In this document: piece after piece, positions 33,780-45,850 of the stretch
Layout of the letters: the number at the start of each line of letters is the position of its first letter
Numbering within the stretch: the first letter of the stretch is position 1
Source: Odobenus rosmarus divergens
Taxonomy: Eukaryota; Chordata; Mammalia; Carnivora; Odobenidae
Direction: 5' to 3'
NCBI RefSeq assembly: GCF_000321225.1
Contig: NW_004450330.1
Span: 1,260,631 to 1,324,630 of the forward strand
Length of the DNA: 64,000 bases
Notes under the pieces: model-generated
The model's database searches: none
The model's input: the letters and a program-made list of their open reading frames with translations, nothing else
Told to the model about the DNA's origin: nothing
Position numbers and translations under genes: made by a program

Positions 33780-34170
33780 ATATTTATTTATTTGAGAGGG
33801 AGAGAGAGAGCATGAGCAGGGGGTGGGGCAGGGGGGAGAGAGAATCTTTTTTTTTTTTTTAAAGATTTTATTTATTTATTTGACAGACAGAGATGCAGCA
33901 AGAGAGGGAACACAAGCAGAGGGAGTGGAAGAGGGAGAAGCAGGCTTCCCGCAGAGCAGGGAGCCCCATGCGGGGATTGATCCCAGGACCCTGCTGAAGG
34001 CAGACACTTAATGACTGAGCCACCCAGGCACCCCGACAGAGAGAGAATCTTAAGTAGACTCCATGCCCAGCACGGAACCTGACTCAGGGCTTGATCTCAC
34101 GACCCTGAGATTATGACCTGAGCTGAAATCAAGAGCTGGACACTTAACCAACTGAGCCACCCAGGCGCCC
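33780..34170 (-). repeat. Older Can-SINE interrupted by a younger one
   Basis: Its two halves (33780..33848 and 34035..34170) join across the inner copy. The end is GAGCCACCCAGGCGCCCC, and the flanks CACGAGTGG and CATGAGTGG form an imperfect duplication. Confidence 0.9.
33849..34034 (-). repeat. Young Can-SINE nested in SINE
   Basis: Full antisense copy flanked by the 12-bp duplication AGAGAGAATCTT at 33837..33848 and 34040..34051. Confidence 0.94.
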
Positions 34171-34171
34171 C

Positions 34172-36080
34172 ATGAGTGGTTTTAATACAGTATATGTTAC
34201 TCAAAAGTATTTAGCTATTATTAGTGTAATCTTTGCTGATATCTTGGTTGGTTGGTTACTTTCTTTGTCAATCTGCTGTCTTTAACATACAATTTCAGAT
34301 TCATTAAATGACTCTGAAAAGAAAGCAAATACCATCTAATATCTTGTTTTTTCCAAGTATGATTTTCCTCTGTGACTTAAGTATAAGATTCCTTTATTTT
34401 GCAGTTTCTTAATAAGCCCATCATGGTTTTTTAAAAATTTTAACAATTATTTGAAAGTTGAGCAAACCAATCAGGTTTGATGTTTGCTAAGAAAAAAAGT
34501 TATATAAATTCTAGTTGATTTCTCTTCCTTACTGTCCACCTGGGTATTATTTGACTTCTGACTCTCAGTTCTTTATTTGGAGAAAAAATTGATTCATACA
34601 ACTCTAGCCAAATATCTAGTGTTAAGCTGTGCAGAGGATCATGGCTCTCATCTATTATGGAGATTAAGATCTCTTCAAGGATCCTTTAAAATTATATACT
34701 TTTTATAGAATTTTGTTTACCAATTCAGTCTGTCACACCTTGAAGTCAATTGTGGATCCTAGGTCAAGGATCCCGATTTACCCTTTGCTCTGATGAACTA
34801 AGGAAGACTCTGATCCTGTTGCCTTGTTATGTGATGTATATGATTAGCAATTTAATCCTCGATACTTTGAAACAGAACATATTCTTCCCTAATCAAAAGC
34901 AGGGTCTGACCATGAGTTGTTTTAAGCTGGTGGCTGGTACAAGAGAGTTCATCAAACTGTTCTCTTCCACTCTTGTACATATTCGAAATTTTCCAAAATA
35001 AAACACTTCATTTGTATTTATTTGAAGTAGGGCCTGAAAAAAATGCATTCCAACCCCATGGATTTTCTCCTCTCTGCCCCTTCCCTACTACTATTCCCTT
35101 TACATCTGAAAATGTACCCAAACCAGTCTACTTCTTCCTTTACAGAATTGTGGTCACCAAGGGAAGTAGAGAGGTAATGATAAGAGAGATGGGAGGGAGA
35201 AAAAGAACCCTGGATGCTGCAGATAACAGTTGTAGCACATAGTGGGTAGCTGCCAAGTTTCTAGTTGGCAAAGACCCTACTTCCTTAAGCTGTAGGTATG
35301 CAAGAGAGATGGGCAGAAAGATCTACCTTTTTTCTGTCTGTCTTTGCTATTCTGTCTCAGAAATCTGTCTTTACTTTTACTGACAGAAAATCCTCCTAAT
35401 GTCTGGCATATTTTAATTTGCATTTCTAGTTTCTCATTCTATTTATAACTCTGCTCCTCTGTGTATTTTCACCTATTTGATCATAGCATAAAAGAGGAGA
35501 TTAAGTAGGGTCCCACTAGCTGACTGCCTGCTAAGCCCAGGCTTCCCACCGCTGAATTCTTAAGTCTAAAAGGTCCTACGATAATCTGGCACATATGCAA
35601 CCTGGGAACAACAGATAGGTGGAAGAGATAGCTTTTGATCTATTCTTGCTTTCCTTAACTTTCGTACTACAATTTTACATATACAGAAGTATGTTTATTG
35701 ATATTAGTGAGCATACAGAATACAGCATAGAAAAAAAGAAAGTATTATTTTCTCTCAAGGAAGCTCTAGCCCAGATTAACAGCTAGCAACTGCCAACAGA
35801 GATAAGGTTTAAACAGAAGCATTATAGCAACCAATTAGAAATAGTCAAATTCATCCACAATAAAGTGCACATAATAAAACTTAGAAATTGGTGAGCTAAT
35901 ATGCCAATTATCAGGGACACTCTCAAAATAAAGTAAAAAACAAGTTAGGATACAAATAATATTAAAAACAATTAGCATAATGGGGTAGATTGAGATTACT
36001 TAGAGATGGGGTCTTGTCAATAATGGTCCATGTTAATCAAAGATTTCCTGAGAAAGATATGAACACAGAGCAATGTGTTT
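34172..36080. other. Intronic sequence, mostly unassigned
   Basis: AT-rich sequence. Around 34970..35010, GAAATTTTCCAAAATAAAAC resembles an old L1 3' terminus. The open frames at 34750..35242 overlap and resemble nothing I know. Confidence 0.4.
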
Positions 36081-36084
36081 AGAA

Positions 36085-36410
36085 GACTGACCTCCAATCT
36101 GAAAGATGTGATTTGACCTGTTTCTACCACTTGGGAAGGTTAGTGGCTCTGCGCTTCAGTCTTCTCACCTCTAAAATGGGTATAATAAGAGTACTATTCT
36201 TGCAAGAAGGTTGTGAGGATTATATGAAATAATAAATATAAAGAGCTTAGTTAGCACAGGGGCACCTGGCTGGCTCAGTCTGTAGAGCATGCGACTCATG
36301 ATCTAAGGGTTGTGGGTTCATGTGCCCTATGTTGGGTGTAGAGATTACTTAAAAAAAAAAAAAAAAAAAAAGCTTAGCATAATTCCTGGCAAATAGCACT
36401 TCAAAACATA
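36085..36410 (+). repeat. MIR, interrupted by a short SINE
   Basis: CTGCGCTTCAGTCTTCTCACC, CTAAAATGGGTATAATAAGAG and GGTTGTGAGGATTATATGAAA, then after the inserted SINE CTTAGCATAATTCCTGGCAAA. This is the order of MIR in sense. Confidence 0.85.
36259..36371 (+). repeat. Short-type tRNA SINE nested in MIR
   Basis: GGGGCACCTGGCTGGCTCAG, GGTTGTGGGTTCATGTGCCC and GGGTGTAGAGATTACTTAAA, then about 21 As. Confidence 0.92.
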
Positions 36411-37591
36411 ACAGACTTTTTGTAACAAGTAAATTGACCTCTTCTTTCAGGGTGTTAATCCCTTGAAAGTGCTGAGACAAAATAAGATGGTAACTAAGGT
36501 CAAATGGTACTTCAGACAAAAGGTAAAAACAAAAGGAAACAAAAAACAAAAACAAATTACAGACCAATATCCCTCAAAAATTTTAAACAAAATTTTAGCA
36601 AACTGAATCCAAGAATATATAAAGAGAAGAATATATCAGGTCTAACTGGAGTTTATGCCAGGAATCCAATGTTGGCTTAATTATCAGAAAAATTAAAAAA
36701 AAGAAAAAAAGAAATAAAATCAATGTTATTCACTGTGTATCAAAAGAATAAAAAAGAAAAACTACACTATCATCTTGATCAATACAGATAAGGTATTTGA
36801 CAAAATTCAACCACCACTGGTAATAACAACTTTCAGTAGGCAAGGAATAGAGGCAAGGGAACCTCCTCAATGTGCTAAAAGGCAACTACTGAAAACCTAT
36901 ACCTAAAAATCACATTGAATGGTTAAAAATTTGAATGCTTTCTCCTTAAGATTAGGAACAAGACAATGATATCCACTTTCACTACTTCAACACTGAAATA
37001 TTCTTAGGGCATTAAATAAAGAAAAAGGAAAAGAGACATAAAAATAAGAAAAGAATAAGTGAAAGACAAAATTTTGGTCTATGTGGAAAATTCTATGGAA
37101 TCTATCCTTATAACTATAAGTTATAGTTTATGGGCAAAGTCACAGGCAACAAGATCAATATGTAAAAATTAATTGTATTTCCACATTCCAGCAACTAAAA
37201 AATCAGAGCTTGAAATAAAAAGATATAATTTATAATAGCATTAAAAATATAAAATAGTTAGCAATAAATTTAACAAAGTATGTGCAAAGCCTGTACAATG
37301 AAAATTACATTTTGGTGAGACAAACTACAGAAGACATAAATAAAGGACAGATAAACCATGCTTATAAATTGGAAGATTCAATATTAGGATGTCATTTCTT
37401 TCCAAATTCATCTATAGATTCAACTCAATTCCAATCAAAATCCCAAAAGGCACTTTTGTAGAAATTTACAAACTGATTCTAAAATTTATACAGAAATGCA
37501 GAAGACCTAGTATAGCCAAAAAAGCTTTGAAACAGAACAAAGTTGGAGGACTTACACTACCTGATTTTAAGACTTAATATACAGGTAAAAG

Positions 37592-37808
37592 AGAGTGTCT
37601 CAGTCTTGGTGCTATTGATACCACGGACTGGCTAATTCTTTGTGATGGGCAACTGGCCAGTACGCTGTAAGATGTTTAGCAACATCCTGACCTCTACCCC
37701 TATCAAAGGCAAATCCTTCACCTGCCAGTTGTAACAATCAAAAATGTCTCCAGAAACTGCCAAATGTCCAATGGGGGGCAAAATTGCCCTTTGTTGAGAA
37801 CTACTGAG
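37592..37808. mobile_element. MER5A hAT-Charlie element inserted in L1
   Basis: TCTCAGTCTTGGTGCTATTG, GTAAGATGTTTAGCAACATCC, CAAAAATGTCTCCAGAAACTG and TTGAGAACTACTGAG are characteristic MER5A blocks. ORF2 sequence continues on both sides. Confidence 0.85.
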
Positions 37809-38452
37809 CTACAGTAAGAAGTGTGTTACTGACATGAAGATAGACATTTAAATCAATGGAACTGAACAGAATCTAGAAATAGACCCTCAACTTAGAGTCA
37901 ACTGATATTTGACAAAGATACAACGCAATTCTATAGGAAAAGACAATTTCAGTAAATGATGCTGTAATGACTGGTTATTCACACGGCAGAAAAATAAACC
38001 TCACCCTTCACCTCACTCCATACATGAAAATTTAACTTAAAACTTATCACAGATAAATTTAAGAGCAAAAACTATAAAACTCCAAGAAAAAATGTAGGAG
38101 AAAACTTAGTAATTTTGGCTTAGACAAAGATTTCTTAGATAGAACTTAAAGCAGCACAAACTTTTAATTGATAAATTACACATTAAAACACAAAACATGT
38201 TTGTGCCTCAAAACTTACTGTTAAGAAAATAAAAAGGCAAGATACAGGCTGGAAGAAAATATTTGTAAAATAAATATCCAATAAAAGACTTGTTTCCACA
38301 GTAAGACAATAATAAGGCAAACAACCCAATGAAGGAAGATGGGCAAAAAATTTAAACAGTTGCTTCACCAAAGAAGATATGCTGATGGCAAATAAGCACA
38401 TGAAAAGATGCACATCGTTAGTCATTAAGGAAATGCTTATTAAAACCACACT

Positions 38453-38650
38453 GGGGCGCCTGGGTGGCTCAGTCGTTAAGCATCTGCTTTTGGCTCAGGT
38501 CATGGTCCCAGGGCCCCGGGATTCAGCCCCACATCGGGCTCCCTGCTTGGCAGGAACCCTGCTTCTCCCTCTTCCACTCCCCCTGCTTGTGTTCCCTCTC
38601 TTGCTGTGTCTCTGTCAAATAAATAAATAAAATCTTAAACAACAACAACA
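38453..38650 (+). repeat. Can-SINE inserted in L1M
   Basis: GGGGCGCCTGGGTGGCTCAG through AAATAAATAAATAAAATC and an (AAC)n-modified tail. L1 ORF2 resumes with CACTAACATACCATATAAAC. Confidence 0.95.
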
Positions 38651-39374
38651 ACACACTAACATACCATATAAACCCACGTGAAGAGCTAAAATGAAAAAAG
38701 ACCAACCATACTAAGTGCTGACAAGGACACAGGGCAACTAGGACTCCTATAAGTTGCTGATGGGAATACCAATTTGTACAGACACTTTAGGAAACATGTT
38801 TGACAATTTCTTAAAAGTTAAGCATACACTTACCAGATGACCCAGCAATTCCATTCCTAGGTATTTACCTTAGAAAAATAAAAACTTCTGTCAACACATA
38901 AGGTTGTATTTGAATGTTCATAGCAGCTTTATTCATAATAGTCCACAAGTGGAAACAATACCAATGTTCATCAACTCATGAATGGATAAACAAATTGTGG
39001 CAAATCCATATAAGGGAATGCTAGTCAGTAATAAAAAAGAACAACAATAAAAAAGAAGTACTAATACACACAACAACATGAATAAATCTCAAAAGCATTA
39101 TCCTAAGTATAGGAATCCAGATACAAAGAGTATTAATAAAGTACCCAAATTATTCTATATAGCTAAAAATAATTCTGATTTTCAGTAGCTTTTATAAATC
39201 ACTGACTCTTAACTACCTTTTGTTATTTAACTTAAGTGTCTAGTATCCTTAAAACAACTACAAACCCTTTTGCCATAAGGGTTATTGTGTATCTCTGCAC
39301 AGCACTTCACAATACTACTACACATTAGTATATCAATGCACAGGCTCCATAATTCTCATTCAATAAAACAAGTG

Positions 39375-39515
39375 GAATGCAGCATACATATTACTATAGA
39401 GTCAGGATACCTGGGTTCAAATCCCAGCTGACTACATGGGGTAACCTGTGTTAAGTCATTTAATCTGCATGAGATTCACTATTCTTATTCATTAAACTGA
39501 AAAGCATTGGGGTAA
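39375..39515 (+). repeat. MIR, sense
   Basis: GAGTCAGGATACCTGGGTTC, AAATCCCAGCTGACTACATGG and TTAAGTCATTTAATCTGCATG match the MIR core. Confidence 0.8.
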
Positions 39516-39521
39516 AGTGCA

Positions 39522-40003
39522 GAAAGAGTGTCAGGGACATTGGGGTGGTACAATCAACAATCTCAATGTATGTGAGGCTGTAGTAAGAACAGAAATCTCC
39601 TGAAGAGCAAAGGGCCAAAAGTCACACTGGAACTCGATTTTTCAGAAGAACCACAAGAAAGTGGAGACTCATGAGGCTCCCTGTCTTTTGGGTGTTAAGC
39701 AGGAGGTATCAGAAAAGTTACTGCAGGGATAACTGGCTTGTGCCAGACAATTAATCACAGAAGCATTCATTTTGATCCTTCAATAAAATGTCTTTCTATC
39801 ATTGAGAAGCACTACATCTAGGGGAAATTAGGTATTTCAAACTGATATAAAACAGGTTAGTTTTATTCTGCTGATGTGTGATTTCCATAGTAACCTATTT
39901 CAGTAACAGAGAAACCAAAAGTTCTGATATTTGGCATATGTGATTGGCTGAGAATCCACAATTGGTGGAATTAAGAATGCCTATAAATCAAAAGCCAGAA
40001 TCA
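39522..40003 (+). pseudogene. 28S (LSU) rRNA pseudogene fragment
   Basis: About 480 bp align by eye, colinearly, to the 3' part of 28S rRNA. Successive matches are GGGGTGGTAC, AGAACAGAAATCTCC, AGCAAAGGGCCAAAAG, TTTTGGGTGTTAAGCAGGAG, GGTATCAGAAAAGTTACTGC, AGGGATAACTGGCTTGTG, TTTTGATCCTTCAATAAAATG, ACAGGTTAGTTTTATTCTGC, TTTGGCATATGTGATTGGC and AGCCAGAATC. The segment covers part of the peptidyl-transferase centre and the region around the sarcin-ricin loop. Many substitutions and small deletions make it non-functional and old. The sense strand is opposite to TFDP2. It was probably retroposed from rRNA, since no ITS or neighbouring rDNA is present. No clear poly(A) or target duplication was found, which fits its age. 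Confidence 0.9.
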
Positions 40004-40049
40004 TTCAAGGAATTACAAAATGGCGGGCCTGAGAAGCTTCCTTAGGGAT

Positions 40050-40325
40050 TTTCTGTGTACCTACCGTGTGTCAAAAACGTGCAAGATTACTATCTTATCA
40101 CTTAATCTTCACACTAACCCTTACAAAGTAGCTTACAGTGATAATAATCAGTTTATAATGATTTAAATGATCTCTCATTTAGAGATGAGATTATCATTCC
40201 TGTTTTAGGGATGAGAAAACTGACATTTTGAAATACAACTTAGTAATTTGTCCAAGCAGTCACCATTAGTATGTGACAGGTTAAGATTCAAACTCAGAGC
40301 TTTTGATTCCATGTCCTTACCAACA
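40050..40325 (-). repeat. MIR, reverse
   Basis: CACTTAATCTTCACACTAAC, CCTGTTTTAGGGATGAGAAAAC, ACAACTTAGTAATTTGTCC and GATTCAAACTCAGAGC read as reverse-complement MIR. Confidence 0.85.
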
Positions 40326-40689
40326 CTTAAAAACCTATTACCACCAACAAGTCCAGCTTCCAACTATGGACGCCAGCACAATTCCTAGAAAATAGTTGCA
40401 TAATAACTTTTTGTTTTTCTTCTAAGGTAGATAGAAGGCAGAAATAATCTAAGGTAGGCAAGAAACAGGTATCACCTCCAGCTATCACAAGGGGAAACCA
40501 AAACTTAGATGTAAAGTGATAAAGCAAGTTTCTAAATCTTGGCATTCCTAGCCCTTTCTCTGTATTAGCATTCCCTGATAGTCATCTTGATAATGATGAT
40601 GATGAAGAGGAAGAAAAGACGGAGGAGGAGAAAAGTACATGGAATTAGAAGACCAAGTGTTTTCATTCTCTGAAGAGCCCACACATATT

Positions 40690-40830
40690 TTTTGACTACC
40701 TATAGAAGTCAAGCCAGTGCTTGATACAACAGTGAATAAAATAAGTAAGACACAGTTCCTACCCATAGGGAACTTTTACCCTAGTGGGAAGATACTGACA
40801 ACGAAATGGACAATTTAAATATGGTGCAGT
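40690..40830 (-). repeat. L2 3' end, reverse
   Basis: GCCAGTGCTTGATACAACAG, TAAGACACAGTTCCTACCC and CCCTAGTGGGAAGATACTGAC are the reverse of the L2 terminus. Confidence 0.65.
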
Positions 40831-41049
40831 AATGCAGAAACAGGATAGCACAGGGGGCCACAGGGGCAGATATAAGACAATTAAACCCAGAAGATAAAGC
40901 AGGGCTACAAGACATCCAGTTAAATTTTTGAATTTCAAATAAACAGTGAATACCGTTACAGTATAAATATGTCCCAAATATTGTCCTGTATTTTAATTTG
41001 CTACATCTGGCAACCCTAGGTGGGGATGATATTTGGAAAAGTGCCTCAC

Positions 41050-41640
41050 AGGAGATGATATTTAAGATGAAAACTGAATTATTACTTGTCCCCAACAAAT
41101 TTGGACCCTGAAAATATTTATCCGTTGCTCGCCTATAGAGACACCATGGTGGCAATGATCTGAAACCTGACAGTAGCCAGGGAGGAACTGAGGGCTTTTA
41201 CCAAGAGCCATGTAGTAAGTCATCTTAGAAGTAGGTCTTCCAGACATAAACTGACTCTTAAAATGCCTTCAGGTGATTCTGCTTTACTGAGTAGTGGAGG
41301 TCCTTGGGAACCAGGCTGTGAAATGTGTGCATACACTCAGAGGGGAAATTTGCAGAACGGTCTGGAAATGAGGTTTAGATAAGCACAGGCTTTCAGGATG
41401 TTTATGTGAAAAACCTTCCACACTCAATACCTTCTCCACTCCAGACATAGTCCAGCCCTCAGATGACTACAGCCCTGGTCAACAGCTTGATTACAATACA
41501 TGAGAGACCTTGAGACATAATCACCTAGGTAATAAGCCACTCCTGACCCTCAGAAACTGTGTGAGAATACAAAATGTTTGTTTAGAACTGACAGGTTTTA
41601 GGATAACTTGTGATGTGAAGTAGGTAAGTAACGCTGTGCC
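41050..41640 (+). mobile_element. MLT1-type (ERVL-MaLR) LTR
   Basis: CCAGGGAGGAACTGAGGGC, CCAAGAGCCATGTAGTAAG, CCCTCAGATGACTACAGCCC, CTGGTCAACAGCTTGATTAC, CATGAGAGACCTTGAGAC and CCCTCAGAAACTGTGTGAG follow the MLT1 LTR order, ending near the polyadenylation region. About 150 bp in the middle (near 41250..41400) fit poorly. No internal genes are present. Confidence 0.7.
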
Positions 41641-43665
41641 CAATAGAGTTCTGCACCCCGAAATAATGGGCCTACACTAGTACCCCATGATGCTCTTCCA
41701 TTGCTGAGAACAGCCACAATTAGTATGGGTGGCTTCAGCAAGAATAAGGTGGTGGATTCAGAGGCACCACAGCTGCGACTGTCACTCACTTACACCTCCC
41801 ACCAGCAGGAGATCTGAATGGCGTATTTCCATGGCCACCACAGCATAACAAAAGTTTATTAAGTACAGCATATCCTTTCTGGAACAAAATAAGAGCTTTC
41901 TAAAAGAACAAAACAAGAATATTTCTCTGAGTTCAGCTCAGTCACTTGAGAGAATTGTGTAAAAGCAGAAAGATAAGCAAAATAATACAGTAAATTAACA
42001 GAGCTAAGAAAAAATCCAAGTCTCGGATTAGCTGTGGTTCTCAGCTTGATTTCATGTGTGTTAAGAATTAATACTGCTCTCCCAACCAGGAAAATAATTT
42101 GTTCCTGGGTGGGTTGTTTTGATTCTTCCATCCAGAAAGGAATTTCTGAAACTTAAGGATAATGTACAAATGAAGAGCTGTGAACTGTGGTTAATCAACT
42201 AATCCAGAATTTCTAAGAGTACTTGTTGAAACAATGTGTTATAAATTCCATAAATTATTTTATTCCAATAGATGAAGTTTAAGTGATTTCATTCCAACTA
42301 TCTCATGTGAACAGAAAAATCTCAGAGAAACACGTTTTTCTTTTTTCCCCAAAATACAGATGACTTGAAAGGGAGCAGGTAATAGTGTAGAACTAAGTAT
42401 GACTGCAGGAAGATGCTGGAAGTTTTCTTTGATCACAGCCCCCAGACTCAGCCCTTAGCTTTATAATAGAGTTTTCCATCCAAATCATCTCAGAGTTCAT
42501 GCTAGTATGACATACTATTCCCCAGGCCCTTCAAGACCAACAAACTTAGTATGTGCTTATGTTAGAATGCTTTAAGGTCTGTGTTCCAGATATATCAGAT
42601 GTCACTCTTGTCCTTATGGCCTGCAAAACAGTCACAATTATTTTACAAGATCCCCAATTCAGTTTTCATAGAAATTGAAATAAGGACATTGCCTTAAAGG
42701 ACTTACATCTCTAGGATAGTTAATTCACTGATTTAAGTAAAGCCTGATCTAACCCGTGTTTTCTAGAATTTCTATGTTAGTTAACATTTTAAGTATTCTA
42801 TTTTTTAAATACCCAACTCATTTAAAATTTACCTTGGTATACTAATTCTAGATATTAAAAGAAAGAACACAGTAATGAAAGAAAATAAAATCTAGAATAT
42901 CTCTTAATTCGACTATCTGATATTATAGAATAAAACAACAGTTCTTCAGCTATTTTTCTCCAGAATGAGGTAGCAATTTTCTCTATTTGCTTTGATTATA
43001 TAAAATTGATACACATATTAAACAAAACCCTGAAGTATCAGCCCTAAGGCCCATGTATTTTCTCTACAGCCACGTTAACACATATGCTTAGGATTTTCCA
43101 ATGACTGTATCCATGTTTCTTAAGAATTGTTGTTGGTTCATAGTGAGGTCTAAAGATCTGGAACCAAAAACCAAGGAAAGCTTTAAAAACTGGCCAGCAA
43201 AACAATTAACAATTTCTAGAGGATTAGCTGCTTTTTTAACTAAACAGTACACTATAAAATTTTGTGATCCAGAATAGAAAAAAGCTGAGAAAAAAACACA
43301 ACACAAAATTCATTAATATCATCTAGGATAACAGATGCAACTCAGTTTAATTGTTTCTAATCTCTCTGCCTCCAGGTCTCTTTCCTCATATTTGGAAATT
43401 CTTTTATTTTCTTCCTCATAAAACATAATTTCTTTTCTAGTTCTCTTTTTTTGTAAATAATCAATATATATTATAGAATTTCTTACTTCACTATCTTAAG
43501 AGAAAGTTCCACTTTGAAAAATTTTGCCACCAACTTTCTTTTATTTCCCTCAAATACTCCTTTACAAACCAGAGAGCCAAAATCGGAGGGGAGGAGACAA
43601 GTGGAAACTCCAAGAAAACCTGAAAAAAGAAAAACTTGACAGTAGAATTTTGTCATTGTTTCATC
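41641..43665. other. Intronic sequence, nothing recognised
   Basis: No repeat family was recognised in this 2-kb stretch. The open frames (up to 90 codons, 41859..42131 minus) have no recognisable domains. Confidence 0.4.
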
Positions 43666-43669
43666 CATT

Positions 43670-43765
43670 CAACAAACAGATATAAAGCCCTTATGAGTCA
43701 GGTACTATGCTAGGGACAAGTCCTACTTCGTTCTCAAGAGCCTGCCATTACAATATAATCTTAAA
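43670..43765 (-). repeat. L2 3' end fragment, reverse
   Basis: CATTCAACAAACAGATATAA, GAGTCAGGTACTATGCTAGGG and CTCAAGAGCCTGCCATTAC are the L2 terminus in reverse. Confidence 0.6.
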
Positions 43766-44500
43766 ATACCAATGAGGCTAATAAAATTATATTTATATCA
43801 AATTATATTAAATATAGTAAATACATTAAAAATAAATTAGATAAATATGTAAATAAAATTATATAAACACACACACATAATTGTTTTGGTAGAGAGTTTT
43901 TGCATTGTTTTGTACTTTCCACCTCATGCTAAAGATTCTGACAACAGGAAGAAAGGAATCAATTCTGAGAATTACACATGTAGCGTTACAAAGAGGGTAT
44001 TTGTGGATAAAATGGAAAGAAAACCAAGAGGTTAACTTAAAAAAAAAAAAGAACATTTCAAAGTTATCAAAGCTGTAAAAGTAATATAAAAATCTGTGCA
44101 GTGCTTTATAAATATTTTATTTGAATCTAGTAATGTTTCTTATTACAACAGCCAACAAAGTCTATCAACCTATTTACTTCTTTTTGCCAAAAACATATCT
44201 TCAATTTCATAACTGAAGTCATACGGAAATAAAATTCAATGATAAAAATACACTTGACAGATTCAAACCAAATTTCATTAGATGTTATATTACAGGATAT
44301 TATATTAATACTTCAGTCTTACTTCAAGTATTAAATGTATGCTATTTTAAAAATCCACATCCACGGCCTTGACTTGTTATAATATCCTTTAAGTGCATGT
44401 AATGCTTGTAAAGTAATTCTTATAATTCAGCTCCCTGGAATGAAACAAAATGTATCTGATACAGAACTGTATACTACAATGTTTTATCATAATTCCATAA
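43766..44500. other. AT-rich intronic sequence
   Basis: Very AT-rich, with a short (AC)n at about 43866..43876 and an A tract at 44037..44050. No gene or repeat family recognised. Confidence 0.4.
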
Positions 44501-44504
44501 CCAA

Positions 44505-45110
44505 AACTATGGAAAAGATTCTTCACCACATTAATCATAAGGGAAATGCAAATTAAAACCACAGTGCATTACCACTATACACCCACCAGAATGAGGATAA
44601 GGAAAAAGATGAAAAATACCAAGTATTAGCAAGAATATGAGCAATAGGGAATCTTCATATACTGCCAGTAATAGTGTAAACTGGTATTATCACTTTGGAA
44701 AAAGTCATCTGGAAGTATCTACTAAAGCTGAGCATATGTATATTCTAAACAAACAAATTCAATCCTAGGTATATGCCCTAGAGAAATGCATGTATGTGTT
44801 CACCAAAGGACATGGACTAGAATGTTCATAAGATCATTAATTGTAATATCCCAAAGCAGAAAACTACCTGAATGCCCAATAACATTAGAATGAATGAATA
44901 AATTATGGTTTATTCATACAGTGTAATAATATATAGCAATGAGAAAACTATCAACTACAACCACATACAAAATGGATGAATCTCACAAACATAATGTTGA
45001 GCAGGAAAGGTAGTCACAAAAGAATAAATACCATAGGATTCCATATATAAAGCATAAAAATAGACAAGAATAAATCTATGCTATTAAAAGCCAAGACAGA
45101 TAAAACTTTA
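44505..45110 (+). repeat. Old L1M ORF2 end, sense
   Basis: GGGAAATGCAAATTAAAACC, CACCCACCAGAATGAGGATA, CCTAGGTATATGCCCTAGAG and AATGGATGAATCTCACAAAC are in ORF2/3' UTR order. Confidence 0.8.
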
Positions 45111-45319
45111 AAAAAATAATATTTCAGTTACCACTTTTATTTACTTTGTAATTTATAAAAAAGAAAAGAGGGAGGGAGTGGTTAAAAAAATAAAAATAAA
45201 AAAATAAGAGGAAGAGAAACCAGGTTAAATGTCAGATTAGGTAATTTAATCTTTCCTGAACAATAAACATGTTGTTTAAATTGCTAGATTTAATTTTAAA
45301 AACACCACATTGGGGCGGG

Positions 45320-45514
45320 GGGGCGCCTGGGTGGCTCAGTCGGTTAAGTGGCTGCCTTCGGCTAGGGTCATGATCCTAGGGTCCTGGGATCGAGTCCCGC
45401 ATCGGCTCTCTGCTCAGGCGGGAGCCTGCTTCTCTCCCTCTCCCTCTGCCCCTCCCCCCTGCTCGTGCGCTCACACTCTCTCTCTCAAATAAATAACTGA
45501 AAATCTTTAAAAAG
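45320..45514 (+). repeat. Can-SINE
   Basis: GGGGGGCGCCTGGGTGGCTC through CAAATAAATAACTGAAAATC. It abuts an L1 3' end directly at its tail, and its own target duplication is not evident. Confidence 0.93.
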
Positions 45515-45850
45515 AGCGCTGTAAATTGTGTAAGACTGTTGAATCACAGACCTGTACCTCTGAAACAAATAACACATTATATGTTAAAAAAAAAAAAAAA
45601 GAAGAAGATTGAAGGGGGGGAAATCAGAGGGGGAGACGAACCATGAGAGACTATGGACTTTGAGAAACAAACTGAGGGTTCTAGAGGGGAGGGGGGTGGG
45701 CGGATGGGTTAGCCTGGTGATGGGTATTAAAGAGGGCATGTTCTGCATGGAGCACTGTGTGTTATATGCAAACAATGATTCATGGAACACTACATCAAAA
45801 ACTAATGATGTAATGTATGGTGATTAACATAACATAATAAAAAAAAAACA
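45515..45850 (+). mobile_element. Carnivore L1 3' UTR, 5'-truncated
   Basis: Contains two successive 3'-end types: TTGAATCACAGACCTGTACC...ATTATATGTTAAAAAA, then a G-rich segment (45654..45740) and the ATGTATGGTGATTAACATAA terminus. It is the intact counterpart of the gapped copy at 31773. Confidence 0.9.

Larger units (their letters stand above)
36545..39140 (+). repeat. Old L1M ORF2 region, interrupted
   Basis: A long colinear sense copy: TTACAGACCAATATCCCTCA, AATTCAACCACCACTGGTAAT, GGAGGACTTACACTACCTGA, CTTCACCAAAGAAGATATGC, CAGCAATTCCATTCCTAGG and AATGGATAAACAAATTGTGG. Frameshifts and stops are frequent. MER5A and a SINE are inserted. Confidence 0.85.

Noticed and set aside
40781..41155. 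124-codon minus-strand frame
   Set aside because: It overlaps an L2 end and the start of an MLT1-type LTR, with no coherent protein family.
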